Below are positions 8,162 to 16,368 of a stretch of 28,700 bases of DNA, in pieces. Source of the stretch: a virus; IMG/VR virus record IMGVR_UViG_3300025122_002815, positions 1-28,700 of that record; one strand, 5' to 3'. The notes beneath the pieces were generated by a model. It saw only the letters and a list, made by a program, of their open reading frames with translations, had not been told where the DNA came from and ran no database searches. The position numbers and the translations under genes are program-made. Each line of letters starts with the position of its first letter. The first letter of the stretch is position 1.

Positions 8162-11100
8162 TTATTTTCTATAAGTTTTTCTTAACTGAATGTCCGAATC
8201 TCCATCAGCTTCTCTATTTCTCTGTTCAAGAGAGAATAAACCAGCTAATTTTTCAGATAAGTCAGCTTGACTACCTCTAACGTTACTTGTCTCATTTATA
8301 ACCACGGCCTGAGACATACCGTCTTCTGATCCAGTGTCGAGTCCTTTCTCGCCTGCAAAGATCGCTTTTTCAAGATCTCTAATTTGGGCAGGCTGATAAG
8401 ATTTTAATTCACCGATTTTCTGTTGAAGTTCACCAGTATTTATTTTACCAGTTTCCAACATTCTACCGGCTACTCTTATAGCCTCGGACTCCGTATCGCT
8501 ATCTGCGATAACTGTACCTTTATCTCTAGTCGTTTTCTCTGAATCAAGATCCTCCTTACCCATCTGAGCATCGCCAGTAGCGACATCTGGATGGTCTTTA
8601 GGAGAATCGGGTCTGTCACCTAATGTTTCGGTTTCATGACCCATCTCTGATGCATTTCCTTGACCTTTTATATTTGTTGGAGTGTCAGCAGTAAACTTAG
8701 GTTCATCACCTATAGTGCTGTCTCCTTTAATTGGTTTTATATCTTCATCATCTGCAACGGGTTTTGGAGCTTCTAATTTCTTTGTGCTTTGTGCTTCTTT
8801 TTTATTGCCTGCATTAAGAATTCTATCAGCAAGAGAATTTAACCCATCTTTACTAGAACCAAACCCTCTCATATGATAAAGATCCTCATCGGCAGAAGCT
8901 GTTTGTGTTTTACCAGCACCCTGATCTCCACCTGTATATCTGTTATCTCCACCTTCTAAACCAACCTCTTCTTCATGTCCCATAGTTGCCTTATCTGAAG
9001 GAATTACAGGTTGAGGTTTATCTTGAGGATTCAAATCAGTATCTTCTTCTCCTATAGTTGCGTTATCTCTTGGAACACTAGGCTTTGCAGCAGAAGGAAC
9101 AGTCTCGCTTTCATGACCCATTTGGCTACCATTCTCACCAGCAGAATAAGAACCTATGTCAGGAGAATCCTGAGCATTCTGTTGAGTAATTTCTTTTTCT
9201 CCCGCTTCTTTCACGATACTAGCAACTTTCGAAAGATCCATTTGAGGTTTACCCACTTTTCCTACACCACCTTTCATAGCAGCAGCTTCTCTTAGACTCA
9301 TGCCTTCATCTTCAGCTAATGCTGGTTCTTGATTGACTGGTTCGCCATTAACTCTTATTTCTACTCCTCCTCCAGTTTCTCCTCCATTTTCTTCTTCAAA
9401 AACACATCCTTCGTCCCCTGGAACATCTGTCATGTCTTTAGTTTCTCCTATGTCTCCTCCATTTTCTTCTTCAAAAACACATCCTTCGTCCCCTGGAACA
9501 TCTGTCATGTCTTTAGTTTCTCCTATGTCTTCTACAGATTCTTCTCCAATAGGACCTTCCTCAACAACATCTTCCCCAATAGGACCTTCTTCAACAACAT
9601 CTTCAATAGGACCTTCTATAACTTCTTCACCCTCATCTCCACCAATAGCTGCATCTAATTTATCTTCTAATTGTTGAGCAACATCTTTAGGTATCTCAAT
9701 CGTTATAGTACCTCCATCTACTCCATCAAAAGGATCAACATCTTCTGTTACTTCCTCTATAGCTCCTTCTTCCTCAACAGGAATTTCTTCCTCTCCAAAA
9801 TCATCAGAAATCTCATCTGTAAATAAATCTTCGGGTTGAGCAACAACAACTTTTAATGTTCCACAAATAGCAGCAGCTTGTCTTAATGTGTAACCATTAC
9901 GAACTTGATCTGTAACACATTCTTCATCTCCATCAACATCAGACCAAGCAGAAGCGACTTTCATTGACAAGCCAGTAGTATATACTCCTGCTGATTTCAA
10001 ACGATTACAGACACAATCAGCAAGAGGTTTCCCTTCACAAGGTCCACTTAAAGCTAATGCGTTCTCGCCATATCTACGAGATATCTTTTCAATACATGTT
10101 TCAAGTGGGAAACTATCTCCATAATCCCCAAAAGCAGTTTTATAATCAGCGATAATAGAACCTTCTTTGCTTGCTGTCTTAATTTCTTTTAAAGCTCCTT
10201 TTTCTCTCAAAGAAGCAATAATTTTAATTTTTTCATCAATATTCATTGCATCAAATTTTTCTTCAGTAATATCTACCGTAGAAAGAGCTTCAACAAATTT
10301 CTTTTTAGCTCTAGAGCAAGAAGGACAATCAACTCCAGCTACCTTAGGAACCCATGTCCATTGCCCCCATACAGAACTAGCTTCTTTATTTGTCACATAA
10401 GAAACTTTATATTTTATACCAGTGTCTAAGCAAATATGATTTCCTTCACCGATATCAATAGTATTAGAAGAACCAGTAGCAGGACTAATAGTTCCTATCA
10501 TAATCTTTTGTTCAGCTATCTTTTTAATTGTATCAGGACTTAATTTTGTATAAGCCGCAATAGCTGGGGCTTCTTCTGGCATTTCAAATCCTTCTCCACC
10601 GAATTCCTCTTCAACAGGTTCTTCTCCTTTAACAACATCTTCCTCAGAAGGTGTAGTTCCTTTCCAGTCAGTAACATTAACCTCTACTTTATAGCTCATT
10701 TTAGAACCACAATTATTACATTTACCTTGACCAGAAATTACATCAACATCTTTTGAACCACAAACAGGACATACAGAACCAGGTGGTAAAGGTTCAAGAT
10801 CTTCATCACCAACACCCTCCATATCTCCAATATCCCCTTCGTCAGTAAATGTTTCTAATGGAGCAGGCTCAGTACCAGGAGCACCAGGAACTGTTGCACC
10901 AGCACCAGGTCCTTGTCCCATGCCTCCTTGACCACCCATTTCTCCACCCATTAACTGAGCTTCTTTAACAATCTTATCTCTTGTATCTTTAGCCATAGTC
11001 CCACAAGATTCTGTTTCTTCAAGACCCTCTTCTCCAAGACCTTCTTCTTCAAGACCTTCAACTTCAGGAACTTCATCAGAAACTTCTTCTATAACCAAAC

Positions 11101-14100
11101 CTTCTATATCATCAGGACCAAAAGCATCCTCTTCTGAAGCTCCATCTTCTATATCAATAACTAATCCACCATTACTATCTGGAGTTATTTTTATAACCAC
11201 AGTATTAACAGACTCGTCATCAATAATCTCTTGAGCAAATTTCGTGACCGCAGCACAAAAAGCTACTTTGTCAGTAGTAGGAACACCTATTTCTTTAACA
11301 GTAGCTTTAATACGGTATTTGCCATCTTCAGGCTTTTCAACAGCCTTCAATACGCTTTCAAAAGCATCAGCTTTAGTAACAATCTTATTAGAGACTTTAG
11401 ATTCTTTTATTTTGATAAGCTCTTGAACTTTTGCCATTGTTTTCTTATTTTGTAAAGATTGAACAACAAAATCAAAAGCATCTTCTGCTTTAACACCAAA
11501 GTCTGCATTAGCAGCAATAGATAATATCAAAGCATCAATAGTAGAAACTTTATCTTGAGAAGCTGTCTTAAAATAAGAAAGATTTTCTTCAAGTTGTTTT
11601 CTACTTTCTTCTTTATAAGGCAAAGAATTCATTACAGACAAGAAAGAAACCTTTCTTTTCAGGCTGTCATCATCTGAAACAAGACTAGCAACTCTAATCA
11701 ATTCTTTTGGAGATTTACCAAAAATGGCAACTGCATCTGCAATTGCCTTTGTTGCTATTTTAATAAGTGATAAATTATAATCATTATTAGCCCATCTACT
11801 AATACCAAGAGTCATACCTTCTATTTGTTTTTCAGTAATTATATTGATATTTCCTGTGAACTTATGCGAACTTAAAAGATCCGCTAATTGACTTTCTGTA
11901 ATAGCACTTGTATAATCTTCGCTTAATTTAGCTGAGACCAAACGGCTCATTTCGTCCCATTGTTTTTCTGTAATAACATCTGGAGCATCACCAAAACGAA
12001 GAATAGATTTCCCTCCAGCGTCCAGATTATCTTCTATAATAGTATCATTAATATTATCAGTTCTAATTCCAGGAGTATCACTAGTTGTTACATTCTTAAC
12101 CTCTCCTCCTCCAAGTTGATCCGGACCTTCAGTAATCTGTTCTGGGGTTTTAGCTCTAGGATGAAGTTTAGATTCTTCTATCGTTTCTAATTGTTTTTCT
12201 TGAATAACATCTGTTTTTCCGGCATCAGCCGCAGTTTTAACGGTATTTTCATTATTAGTAATAGTCATATCGGCTCCTATTTCCTTTGATAAAATAGAAT
12301 TCAAAATTGTTTCCCCGGCTTTAACCGGATCAGTAGAAACCAATTCTCTAATTTCTTTAGAATAATGGTTTACATTAGACAAGTTCTTTACATCATTTCC
12401 TTTTGCTTCTGTTATATAATAATCATCATTGTCTTTAACAATAATGATTCTATCCAAAGAAGATTCTTTGTTATCAGAAATAACTTCTGCTATAACTTCT
12501 GTCACTTTATCAGCACCTTCTGATGCGTATCTATACAGAATATCCCTAAGTGAAGAGACCTTTTTTAATAAATTACTATTTTCTGCTGGAAAATCCTTTA
12601 TTTTTTTATTAGAAGTCTTTGGTTTGGTCATTGACCCCAGTCCACCCAAGTCTTCTCTAGTCGAATTTCCAGACTCCATAACAGGTTGAGCAGGAGGAGG
12701 AACAGGGGCTGGAAATGGTTCTGTCACACCTTCTGTTATACCATCCGTCCCCATATCGCTAGTGATAGCAGGAGAAGGCAAAGCCCCATAACCCATCTCA
12801 TTCAGCTCATCAAAGATACCTTGAACATCTGCCATAGCTTTAACTAAATCAGAAACATATTGCATTGATACATTTTCTTTTTGTTTTAACATACTTTGAA
12901 CAACAGTTTCCATTTCGTTCATACTATCTTTTAGGGATTCTAATTCTTTTACTCCCCCAATTTTTTCTAATTTATCTATATTTTTTTCTACAAATTCAGG
13001 ATCACTTGAATATTTAATTAAATTATCTACAGCCTTAGATAATGAAGCTACTTTCTTTTGAACTTCAGGAACATGAAGAACACATCTAACTCCGCAATCA
13101 TGACAAGCAGGATTAACAACAAAGCTATTCTCTATAAATCTTATTCCATAATTATGTTCATAAACTTTTTGATTATCATGATTAAGCGTTTTAGCTTCTT
13201 TTTTAGTTGAACCACAAAGAGGACAAGTTTCATCTTTTTCTGTTTTACTTTTATGATATTTACATTCCATTTTTCCAGAATATTTTCTATTTTTATTTTC
13301 TTTAACATGTGTACAATATTGATCTGCTGTAGCTGCTCTATTATGACAGACAGAGCAGATAGAATATTCCACGGAGCAATTTCTGACTGCCACACCTTCA
13401 ACTATATAAGAGTGGTCATCTTCTACCTCAATATTATAAACTGGTTCTGTATTATATTCTTCTTCAATTGATTTAATTGGCATTACAAGATAATCATCGG
13501 CAATTCTAAACCAAGAATCACTATATTTTCCATTAACGATTTTACTTTTCTCTATAACTTCATTTAGCTTTTGAGATTCTTTTGAACCAAAAACCAAAGT
13601 CCAGTAAGGCTTTTTACCTCTCTTTGTAGCCCTATCTCCAACATAATCAGTAGTAGAATATATAGAAAGTCTTGAAGCAATAAACTTCATCTGATAATGC
13701 AAAGTTTCTGAACAAGTTGTAGAAGTAATATTTTGATATAATTTTCCGTTTCTATGATATATATTTCTACAAGTTCCATCCCCATTTATCCATGTTGCTA
13801 AAATATGTTTTTGTATATTAGGATGCCAATATAAACAATCTTTATATAGTTCCTTTTCATGTGAATATTCTCCACAATATTTATAAAACCACTGAGCGAC
13901 ATCTCGACCATACAACCTTATCATCAAAATATCTCTATTAGGTCTTTCTTGAATTCTTGGTTCATTTCTCCCGTCAAAAACTTTTCTTAATAACCCAATT
14001 ACTTCTCTTCCAAGAGTATCTTTTTCTTTTGACAAAGAAAAATTAAATTCAACAGCAGTTTTCTCCCCTTTGTATTTTAAATAACTACCTTCTGCTAAAA

Positions 14101-15052
14101 AGTATCCTATCAATCTAGCTTTATCTATTGTTGCTTCTTCATCTTCAATAATTTTCTTTGAAATTGGGAAACAGAGCATATCTCCTTTATTAAGATTTTT
14201 TGTTTCTTTCCATTCAAAATCAAAACCATCTAATTTTCCTTCTTTTACCGCTACTTCATAAGATTCCATCTGATACGCCCCCGATTTCATCCTTTTTCTA
14301 AATCTATTATAACTTTTAGGAGAGCCTATATAATCACCTGTAATAGAACAATATTCTTGTTCTTTTAAAACATAAAATGGGTGTTCTTTCGTAGCAGAGA
14401 TTTTATTAGGTAGTCCCTCTACCTTTATATTATAAATTGTGTCATTAGTTTTGTCTTCATGGATTTGAAGATTTTTAATTTTCTTAACATTACCCTTATG
14501 AGTGATTACTTCATCTCCCTCGTTTACTTCATCTATTCTCTCATAAGAACCATCTGCCATTAAGACTCTATTATGCCCCTGGAAGCAGCCCATGGAGCAG
14601 CCTTTTATATATTTTTCTTCAATTCCTCTTGCTAGTTTTGGATAAGCTACTTTATCTACTTTACCAATAATATATATTCCACCATCTTTTTCGCTATACC
14701 AAGAGTGGATACATTCTCCTCTTGCTTTTTCTACATCATCGTTTTGATGATTAGTAAAGAGAGGAACTCCTATAAAGGTTTCAGCAGCCTTCTTTAATTC
14801 ACTTTCTGAGAAAGCATCTGCATTATCATTAGGTTCATCTTTTTTAATAGCAAATATTTTAACATAAAGATGGTCAGGATGATCTGTGGTAGCTTGTTTT
14901 AAATCAAAATCACCTAGATCTTCTTCGTCTAAAATAATTTTTGTAGCAGCAGTCTTAATTTTTGGGGGAAGATTAAAAATCTCCCAATTTTTTGGACTAT
15001 TTAATGGTTGTATTTTATCAAATACTAACGTTGCTCTTTTTTTAAATGACAT
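8162..15052 (-). CDS. Prohead protease fused to a giant acidic scaffold-like region, interrupted by an intein, 2296 aa
   Basis: Residues 1-155 and 559 to about 660 form a prohead-protease-like domain: PLFTNHQNDD (H102), the IIGKVDKV strand, and KGCSMG (S153), the expected His and Ser of a serine maturation protease. An intein (156-558) interrupts it immediately after SMG. Cys clusters follow (CSVCHN, CPLCG, ACHDCGVRC). The remaining roughly 1600 residues are charged, mostly helical or disordered, with ITEKQ-type repeats (about 950-1080), an acidic Glu/Gly tract, a zinc ribbon (CPVCG...CNNCG near 1420-1440), acidic repeats including a perfect 25-aa duplication, and a tail of MGHE/IGEE-type repeats. 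Spliced length would be 1893 residues. Protease next to scaffold is normal in head operons; a single fused product this long is not. The start MSFKKRA has AGGA upstream and is the same sequence that recurs as leader ORFs before neighbouring genes. Protease role fairly sure, scaffold role inferred. Confidence 0.75.
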   Translation of the reverse strand: MSFKKRATLVFDKIQPLNSPKNWEIFNLPPKIKTAATKIILDEEDLGDFDLKQATTDHPDHLYVKIFAIKKDEPNDNADAFSESELKKAAETFIGVPLFTNHQNDDVEKARGECIHSWYSEKDGGIYIIGKVDKVAYPKLARGIEEKYIKGCSMGCFQGHNRVLMADGSYERIDEVNEGDEVITHKGNVKKIKNLQIHEDKTNDTIYNIKVEGLPNKISATKEHPFYVLKEQEYCSITGDYIGSPKSYNRFRKRMKSGAYQMESYEVAVKEGKLDGFDFEWKETKNLNKGDMLCFPISKKIIEDEEATIDKARLIGYFLAEGSYLKYKGEKTAVEFNFSLSKEKDTLGREVIGLLRKVFDGRNEPRIQERPNRDILMIRLYGRDVAQWFYKYCGEYSHEKELYKDCLYWHPNIQKHILATWINGDGTCRNIYHRNGKLYQNITSTTCSETLHYQMKFIASRLSIYSTTDYVGDRATKRGKKPYWTLVFGSKESQKLNEVIEKSKIVNGKYSDSWFRIADDYLVMPIKSIEEEYNTEPVYNIEVEDDHSYIVEGVAVRNCSVEYSICSVCHNRAATADQYCTHVKENKNRKYSGKMECKYHKSKTEKDETCPLCGSTKKEAKTLNHDNQKVYEHNYGIRFIENSFVVNPACHDCGVRCVLHVPEVQKKVASLSKAVDNLIKYSSDPEFVEKNIDKLEKIGGVKELESLKDSMNEMETVVQSMLKQKENVSMQYVSDLVKAMADVQGIFDELNEMGYGALPSPAITSDMGTDGITEGVTEPFPAPVPPPAQPVMESGNSTREDLGGLGSMTKPKTSNKKIKDFPAENSNLLKKVSSLRDILYRYASEGADKVTEVIAEVISDNKESSLDRIIIVKDNDDYYITEAKGNDVKNLSNVNHYSKEIRELVSTDPVKAGETILNSILSKEIGADMTITNNENTVKTAADAGKTDVIQEKQLETIEESKLHPRAKTPEQITEGPDQLGGGEVKNVTTSDTPGIRTDNINDTIIEDNLDAGGKSILRFGDAPDVITEKQWDEMSRLVSAKLSEDYTSAITESQLADLLSSHKFTGNINIITEKQIEGMTLGISRWANNDYNLSLIKIATKAIADAVAIFGKSPKELIRVASLVSDDDSLKRKVSFLSVMNSLPYKEESRKQLEENLSYFKTASQDKVSTIDALILSIAANADFGVKAEDAFDFVVQSLQNKKTMAKVQELIKIKESKVSNKIVTKADAFESVLKAVEKPEDGKYRIKATVKEIGVPTTDKVAFCAAVTKFAQEIIDDESVNTVVIKITPDSNGGLVIDIEDGASEEDAFGPDDIEGLVIEEVSDEVPEVEGLEEEGLGEEGLEETESCGTMAKDTRDKIVKEAQLMGGEMGGQGGMGQGPGAGATVPGAPGTEPAPLETFTDEGDIGDMEGVGDEDLEPLPPGSVCPVCGSKDVDVISGQGKCNNCGSKMSYKVEVNVTDWKGTTPSEEDVVKGEEPVEEEFGGEGFEMPEEAPAIAAYTKLSPDTIKKIAEQKIMIGTISPATGSSNTIDIGEGNHICLDTGIKYKVSYVTNKEASSVWGQWTWVPKVAGVDCPSCSRAKKKFVEALSTVDITEEKFDAMNIDEKIKIIASLREKGALKEIKTASKEGSIIADYKTAFGDYGDSFPLETCIEKISRRYGENALALSGPCEGKPLADCVCNRLKSAGVYTTGLSMKVASAWSDVDGDEECVTDQVRNGYTLRQAAAICGTLKVVVAQPEDLFTDEISDDFGEEEIPVEEEGAIEEVTEDVDPFDGVDGGTITIEIPKDVAQQLEDKLDAAIGGDEGEEVIEGPIEDVVEEGPIGEDVVEEGPIGEESVEDIGETKDMTDVPGDEGCVFEEENGGDIGETKDMTDVPGDEGCVFEEENGGETGGGVEIRVNGEPVNQEPALAEDEGMSLREAAAMKGGVGKVGKPQMDLSKVASIVKEAGEKEITQQNAQDSPDIGSYSAGENGSQMGHESETVPSAAKPSVPRDNATIGEEDTDLNPQDKPQPVIPSDKATMGHEEEVGLEGGDNRYTGGDQGAGKTQTASADEDLYHMRGFGSSKDGLNSLADRILNAGNKKEAQSTKKLEAPKPVADDEDIKPIKGDSTIGDEPKFTADTPTNIKGQGNASEMGHETETLGDRPDSPKDHPDVATGDAQMGKEDLDSEKTTRDKGTVIADSDTESEAIRVAGRMLETGKINTGELQQKIGELKSYQPAQIRDLEKAIFAGEKGLDTGSEDGMSQAVVINETSNVRGSQADLSEKLAGLFSLEQRNREADGDSDIQLRKTYRK
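9378..9530. repeat. Perfect 75-bp tandem duplication inside the scaffold region
   Basis: The sequence repeats with a 75-base period from 9378 to 9530 with no mismatch, slightly more than two copies. It encodes two identical 25-residue units (DIGETKDMTDVPGDEGCVFE and five more). The lack of any substitution suggests a very recent duplication. Just upstream in translation order lie shorter imperfect repeats of EEGPIGEDVV type. Confidence 0.95.
13379..14587 (-). mobile_element. Intein with LAGLIDADG-type endonuclease in the prohead protease, 403 aa
   Basis: The splicing block A begins at Cys156 (CFQGHNRVLMADGSYERIDE), block B has ISATKEHPFYVL, and the C-terminal blocks read VYNIEVEDDHSYIVEGVAVRN followed by Cys+1. 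Two LAGLIDADG-like helices are visible, LIGYFLAEGSY and LATWINGDGT, so a homing endonuclease domain is present. The boundaries are set by Cys1 and the terminal Asn558; joining SMG to CSVEYS restores a sensible protease sequence. The penultimate residue is Arg instead of the usual His, which occurs in some active inteins. Insertion beside the catalytic serine is typical of inteins choosing conserved sites. Confidence 0.92.
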
Positions 15053-15066
15053 TATTTAATTTCCTA
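15033..15066 (-). repeat. Leader cassette copy 1 (true start of the protease gene)
   Basis: On the minus strand, TAGGAAATTAAATA then ATGTCATTTAAAAAAAGAGC. Here it is the real ribosome site and the first codons (MSFKKRA) of the protease-scaffold gene. Near-identical copies occur at 15405-15438, 15835-15868, 16337-16370 and 17086-17119. Confidence 0.9.
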
Positions 15067-15068
15067 TT

Positions 15069-15398
15069 TTAATATACATTTCCAGTTTTCTTAAAATTCT
15101 CAAACATTACATCTACAATTGCAGCAGCTTCTTCCCACGGCCATTTTTTTGTACTATTCAAATTATTAACAACCTGTTGAGGTATAGCAGAAGTTGGAGG
15201 AACTACTATACTCCATAGTTCTTCTCCTTCATATCCTTCAAGATCTTTCATATCTTCAGGAATTCCGAATCCTTCTTCTACTATTTTAATATCTGTGTTC
15301 AACTTTGTATTTATTAATAATAATTTATAATTTGAGTCCCCTAAAACATTTTTTACATAAATATCTTTTTTATAATCTGCTGTTCTAATAATTTTCAT
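15069..15398 (-). CDS. Unknown 109-aa protein with MKIIRTADY N-terminal tag
   Basis: The product starts MKIIRTADYKKDIYVKN, a variant of the tag shared by many proteins of this cluster, and continues as a small soluble alpha/beta protein (EELWSIVVPPTSAIPQQVVNN, then a WPWEEAAAIVDVMFENF helix). I do not recognise the family. Its ATG overlaps the TGA of a nine-residue leader ORF as ATGA, so translation is probably coupled to the leader. It stops 16 bases before the protease gene. It is probably a minor or internal head protein by context only. Confidence 0.75.
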   Translation of the reverse strand: MKIIRTADYKKDIYVKNVLGDSNYKLLLINTKLNTDIKIVEEGFGIPEDMKDLEGYEGEELWSIVVPPTSAIPQQVVNNLNSTKKWPWEEAAAIVDVMFENFKKTGNVY

Positions 15399-15424
15399 AT
15401 TATTGCTCTTTTTTTAAATGACAT
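15395..15424 (-). CDS. Leader ORF MSFKKRAII overlapping the 109-aa gene
   Basis: Ten codons including the TGA stop. Shine-Dalgarno TAGGA lies eight bases upstream and the stop overlaps the following start as ATGA. The first seven codons and the ribosome site copy those of the protease gene (cassette 15405-15438). It could be a translated coupling peptide or just the relic of a duplicated gene start. Confidence 0.5.
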   Translation of the reverse strand: MSFKKRAII

Positions 15425-15435
15425 AATTTAATTTC

Positions 15436-15819
15436 CTATAAATTTTTATAAATTTCTGTCCAATAGGTATCCCAGTTGGTTTCTCGCCTAAGTAAAGTAA
15501 TAGTAGATTCGTCCAAAGCCAGATAAGAAGCATAAACAGTACTTCTCCCATAAATTTCTCCTCCAAAGAAATTAGACATTTTTTGTACAGAGGTTTCTCC
15601 TTCTCCGTCATACAATTGCCCATCAATCTCTACCGCAACATGATAGATATCTGGTTCTTCCGAAAGTTCAGATTCATCTTCTACATTACTAATTACTACT
15701 ATCATCACACTTTTTCCTTGTTCTTGAGCTTTTTTTCCAAAAGCTATAGCATACATCCCACAATTTCCAGAACACATATCTTGTGCTGTTTTATATTTTG
15801 CTGTTTTAATAATTTTTAT
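15436..15819 (-). CDS. Tagged papain/NlpC-like cysteine peptidase candidate, apparent ATA start
   Basis: Starting at ATA 15819 the frame reads xKIIKTAKYKTAQD and then MCSGNCGMYAIAF, so the cluster tag precedes the first ATG (15777) by 14 codons. A Shine-Dalgarno GAAAGG sits six bases before the ATA, while nothing suitable precedes the ATG; I therefore prefer the ATA, although ATG 15777 (113 aa) is the conventional choice. The core has a Cys-containing helix (CSGNCGMYAIAFGKKA), then IYHVAVEIDGQLYDGEGE with a His on a strand and a later Asp, the arrangement seen in small phage proteins of papain-like or transglutaminase-like fold. Activity is inferred from Cys, His and Asp order only. It could process a virion protein or be structural. 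Confidence 0.6.
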   Translation of the reverse strand: MKIIKTAKYKTAQDMCSGNCGMYAIAFGKKAQEQGKSVMIVVISNVEDESELSEEPDIYHVAVEIDGQLYDGEGETSVQKMSNFFGGEIYGRSTVYASYLALDESTITLLRRETNWDTYWTEIYKNL

Positions 15820-15854
15820 ATCAAGCCTTTCTTTGCTCTTTTTTTAAATGACAT
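15816..15854 (-). CDS. Leader ORF MSFKKRAKKGLI before the cysteine-peptidase-like gene
   Basis: Twelve codons plus TAA, with AAGGA upstream (cassette 15835-15868). The first half equals the protease start; the second half (AAGAAAGGCTT) equals part of the 236-aa gene's tag KKWAKKGF, so this leader is a recombinant of two modules. Its stop overlaps the ATA at which the next gene appears to begin. Confidence 0.45.
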   Translation of the reverse strand: MSFKKRAKKGLI

Positions 15855-15876
15855 AATTTAATTTCCTTATTCTAAA

Positions 15877-16281
15877 TTAGAATTCTATCCCTCTTCTCCG
15901 CATATCGTCTTCCGCTGCTAATTCGGCTTGTCCTTCCGAATATTCATCATAATACTCACGTTGTTCTGGAGACAATTTTTCATAATATACCTCTAATACT
16001 TTCCCAGTACCATCACACGATTCACACTTCTTATCATAAGCTCCTCCCATATATTCCTCAAATTCATTACCACCAGGAGTATTCTCCATCATCATTTCAT
16101 GTCGAGCCTCATCACTTATTTCTCCCATATAGTCACTACTTGCTCCCGAACCTCGACAGTTGTCACATATTTCCCATGTAGCAGGAACTCTTATTTTTTC
16201 ACCTTCATACCCAATTTCCATAGTAGTAAATTCTGCCTGCTTTTTAACTTTACTATAATTTTTTGTCTTAATAATTTTCAT
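15877..16281 (-). CDS. Tagged zinc-binding protein with DnaJ-like CxxCxGxG pairs, 134 aa
   Basis: The N-terminus MKIIKTKNYSKVKKQAEF is the cluster tag. Two zinc-knuckle halves follow, CDNCRGSG (39-46) and CESCDGTGKV (86-95), spaced as in a half DnaJ cysteine-rich domain, with a Met/Glu-rich helix between them and an acidic C-terminus. Such CxxCxGxG pairs bind zinc and mediate protein contacts; no J-domain is present. It is preceded by two overlapping leader ORFs, and the second differs from an in-frame extension of this gene by one G. Function is unknown; a minor head component or assembly chaperone is possible. Confidence 0.75.
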   Translation of the reverse strand: MKIIKTKNYSKVKKQAEFTTMEIGYEGEKIRVPATWEICDNCRGSGASSDYMGEISDEARHEMMMENTPGGNEFEEYMGGAYDKKCESCDGTGKVLEVYYEKLSPEQREYYDEYSEGQAELAAEDDMRRRGIEF

Positions 16282-16282
16282 A

Positions 16283-16330
16283 TTAAAGCCTTTCTTTGCC
16301 CCATTTTTTTATTTGTTTTTTCATTTTCAT
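16283..16330 (-). CDS. Leader ORF MKMKKQIKKWGKERL, frameshifted copy of a tag
   Basis: Fifteen codons plus TAA, ending one base before the 134-aa gene. Its DNA matches the start of the 236-aa gene apart from GGGG in place of GGG. Removing one G would give MKMKKQIKKWAKKGFN joined in frame to MKIIKTKNY. It is either a recent frameshift, a sequencing error, or a deliberately separate leader. Confidence 0.45.
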   Translation of the reverse strand: MKMKKQIKKWGKERL

Positions 16331-16356
16331 ATTATTGCTCTTTTATTAAATGACAT
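16327..16356 (-). CDS. Leader ORF MSFNKRAII
   Basis: Ten codons including TGA, with TAAGGA upstream that also contains the TAA stop of the 236-aa gene. One base differs from the standard cassette (AAT for AAA, Lys to Asn). The stop overlaps the next leader's ATG as ATGA, so two leaders lie in series before the 134-aa gene. Confidence 0.45.
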   Translation of the reverse strand: MSFNKRAII

Positions 16357-16368
16357 TTTTTAATTTCC

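Noticed and set aside
9378-9530. Possible CRISPR-like repeat
   Set aside because: The units are adjacent with no unique spacers and lie in frame inside a coding gene.
9329-9677. Plus-strand open frames over the duplicated acidic region
   Set aside because: Shadow frames of GAA/GGA-rich codons of the scaffold region; no start signals.
13141-13401. Minus-strand 86-codon open frame
   Set aside because: It overlaps the protease gene in another frame and has only Lys/Ile-rich filler composition.
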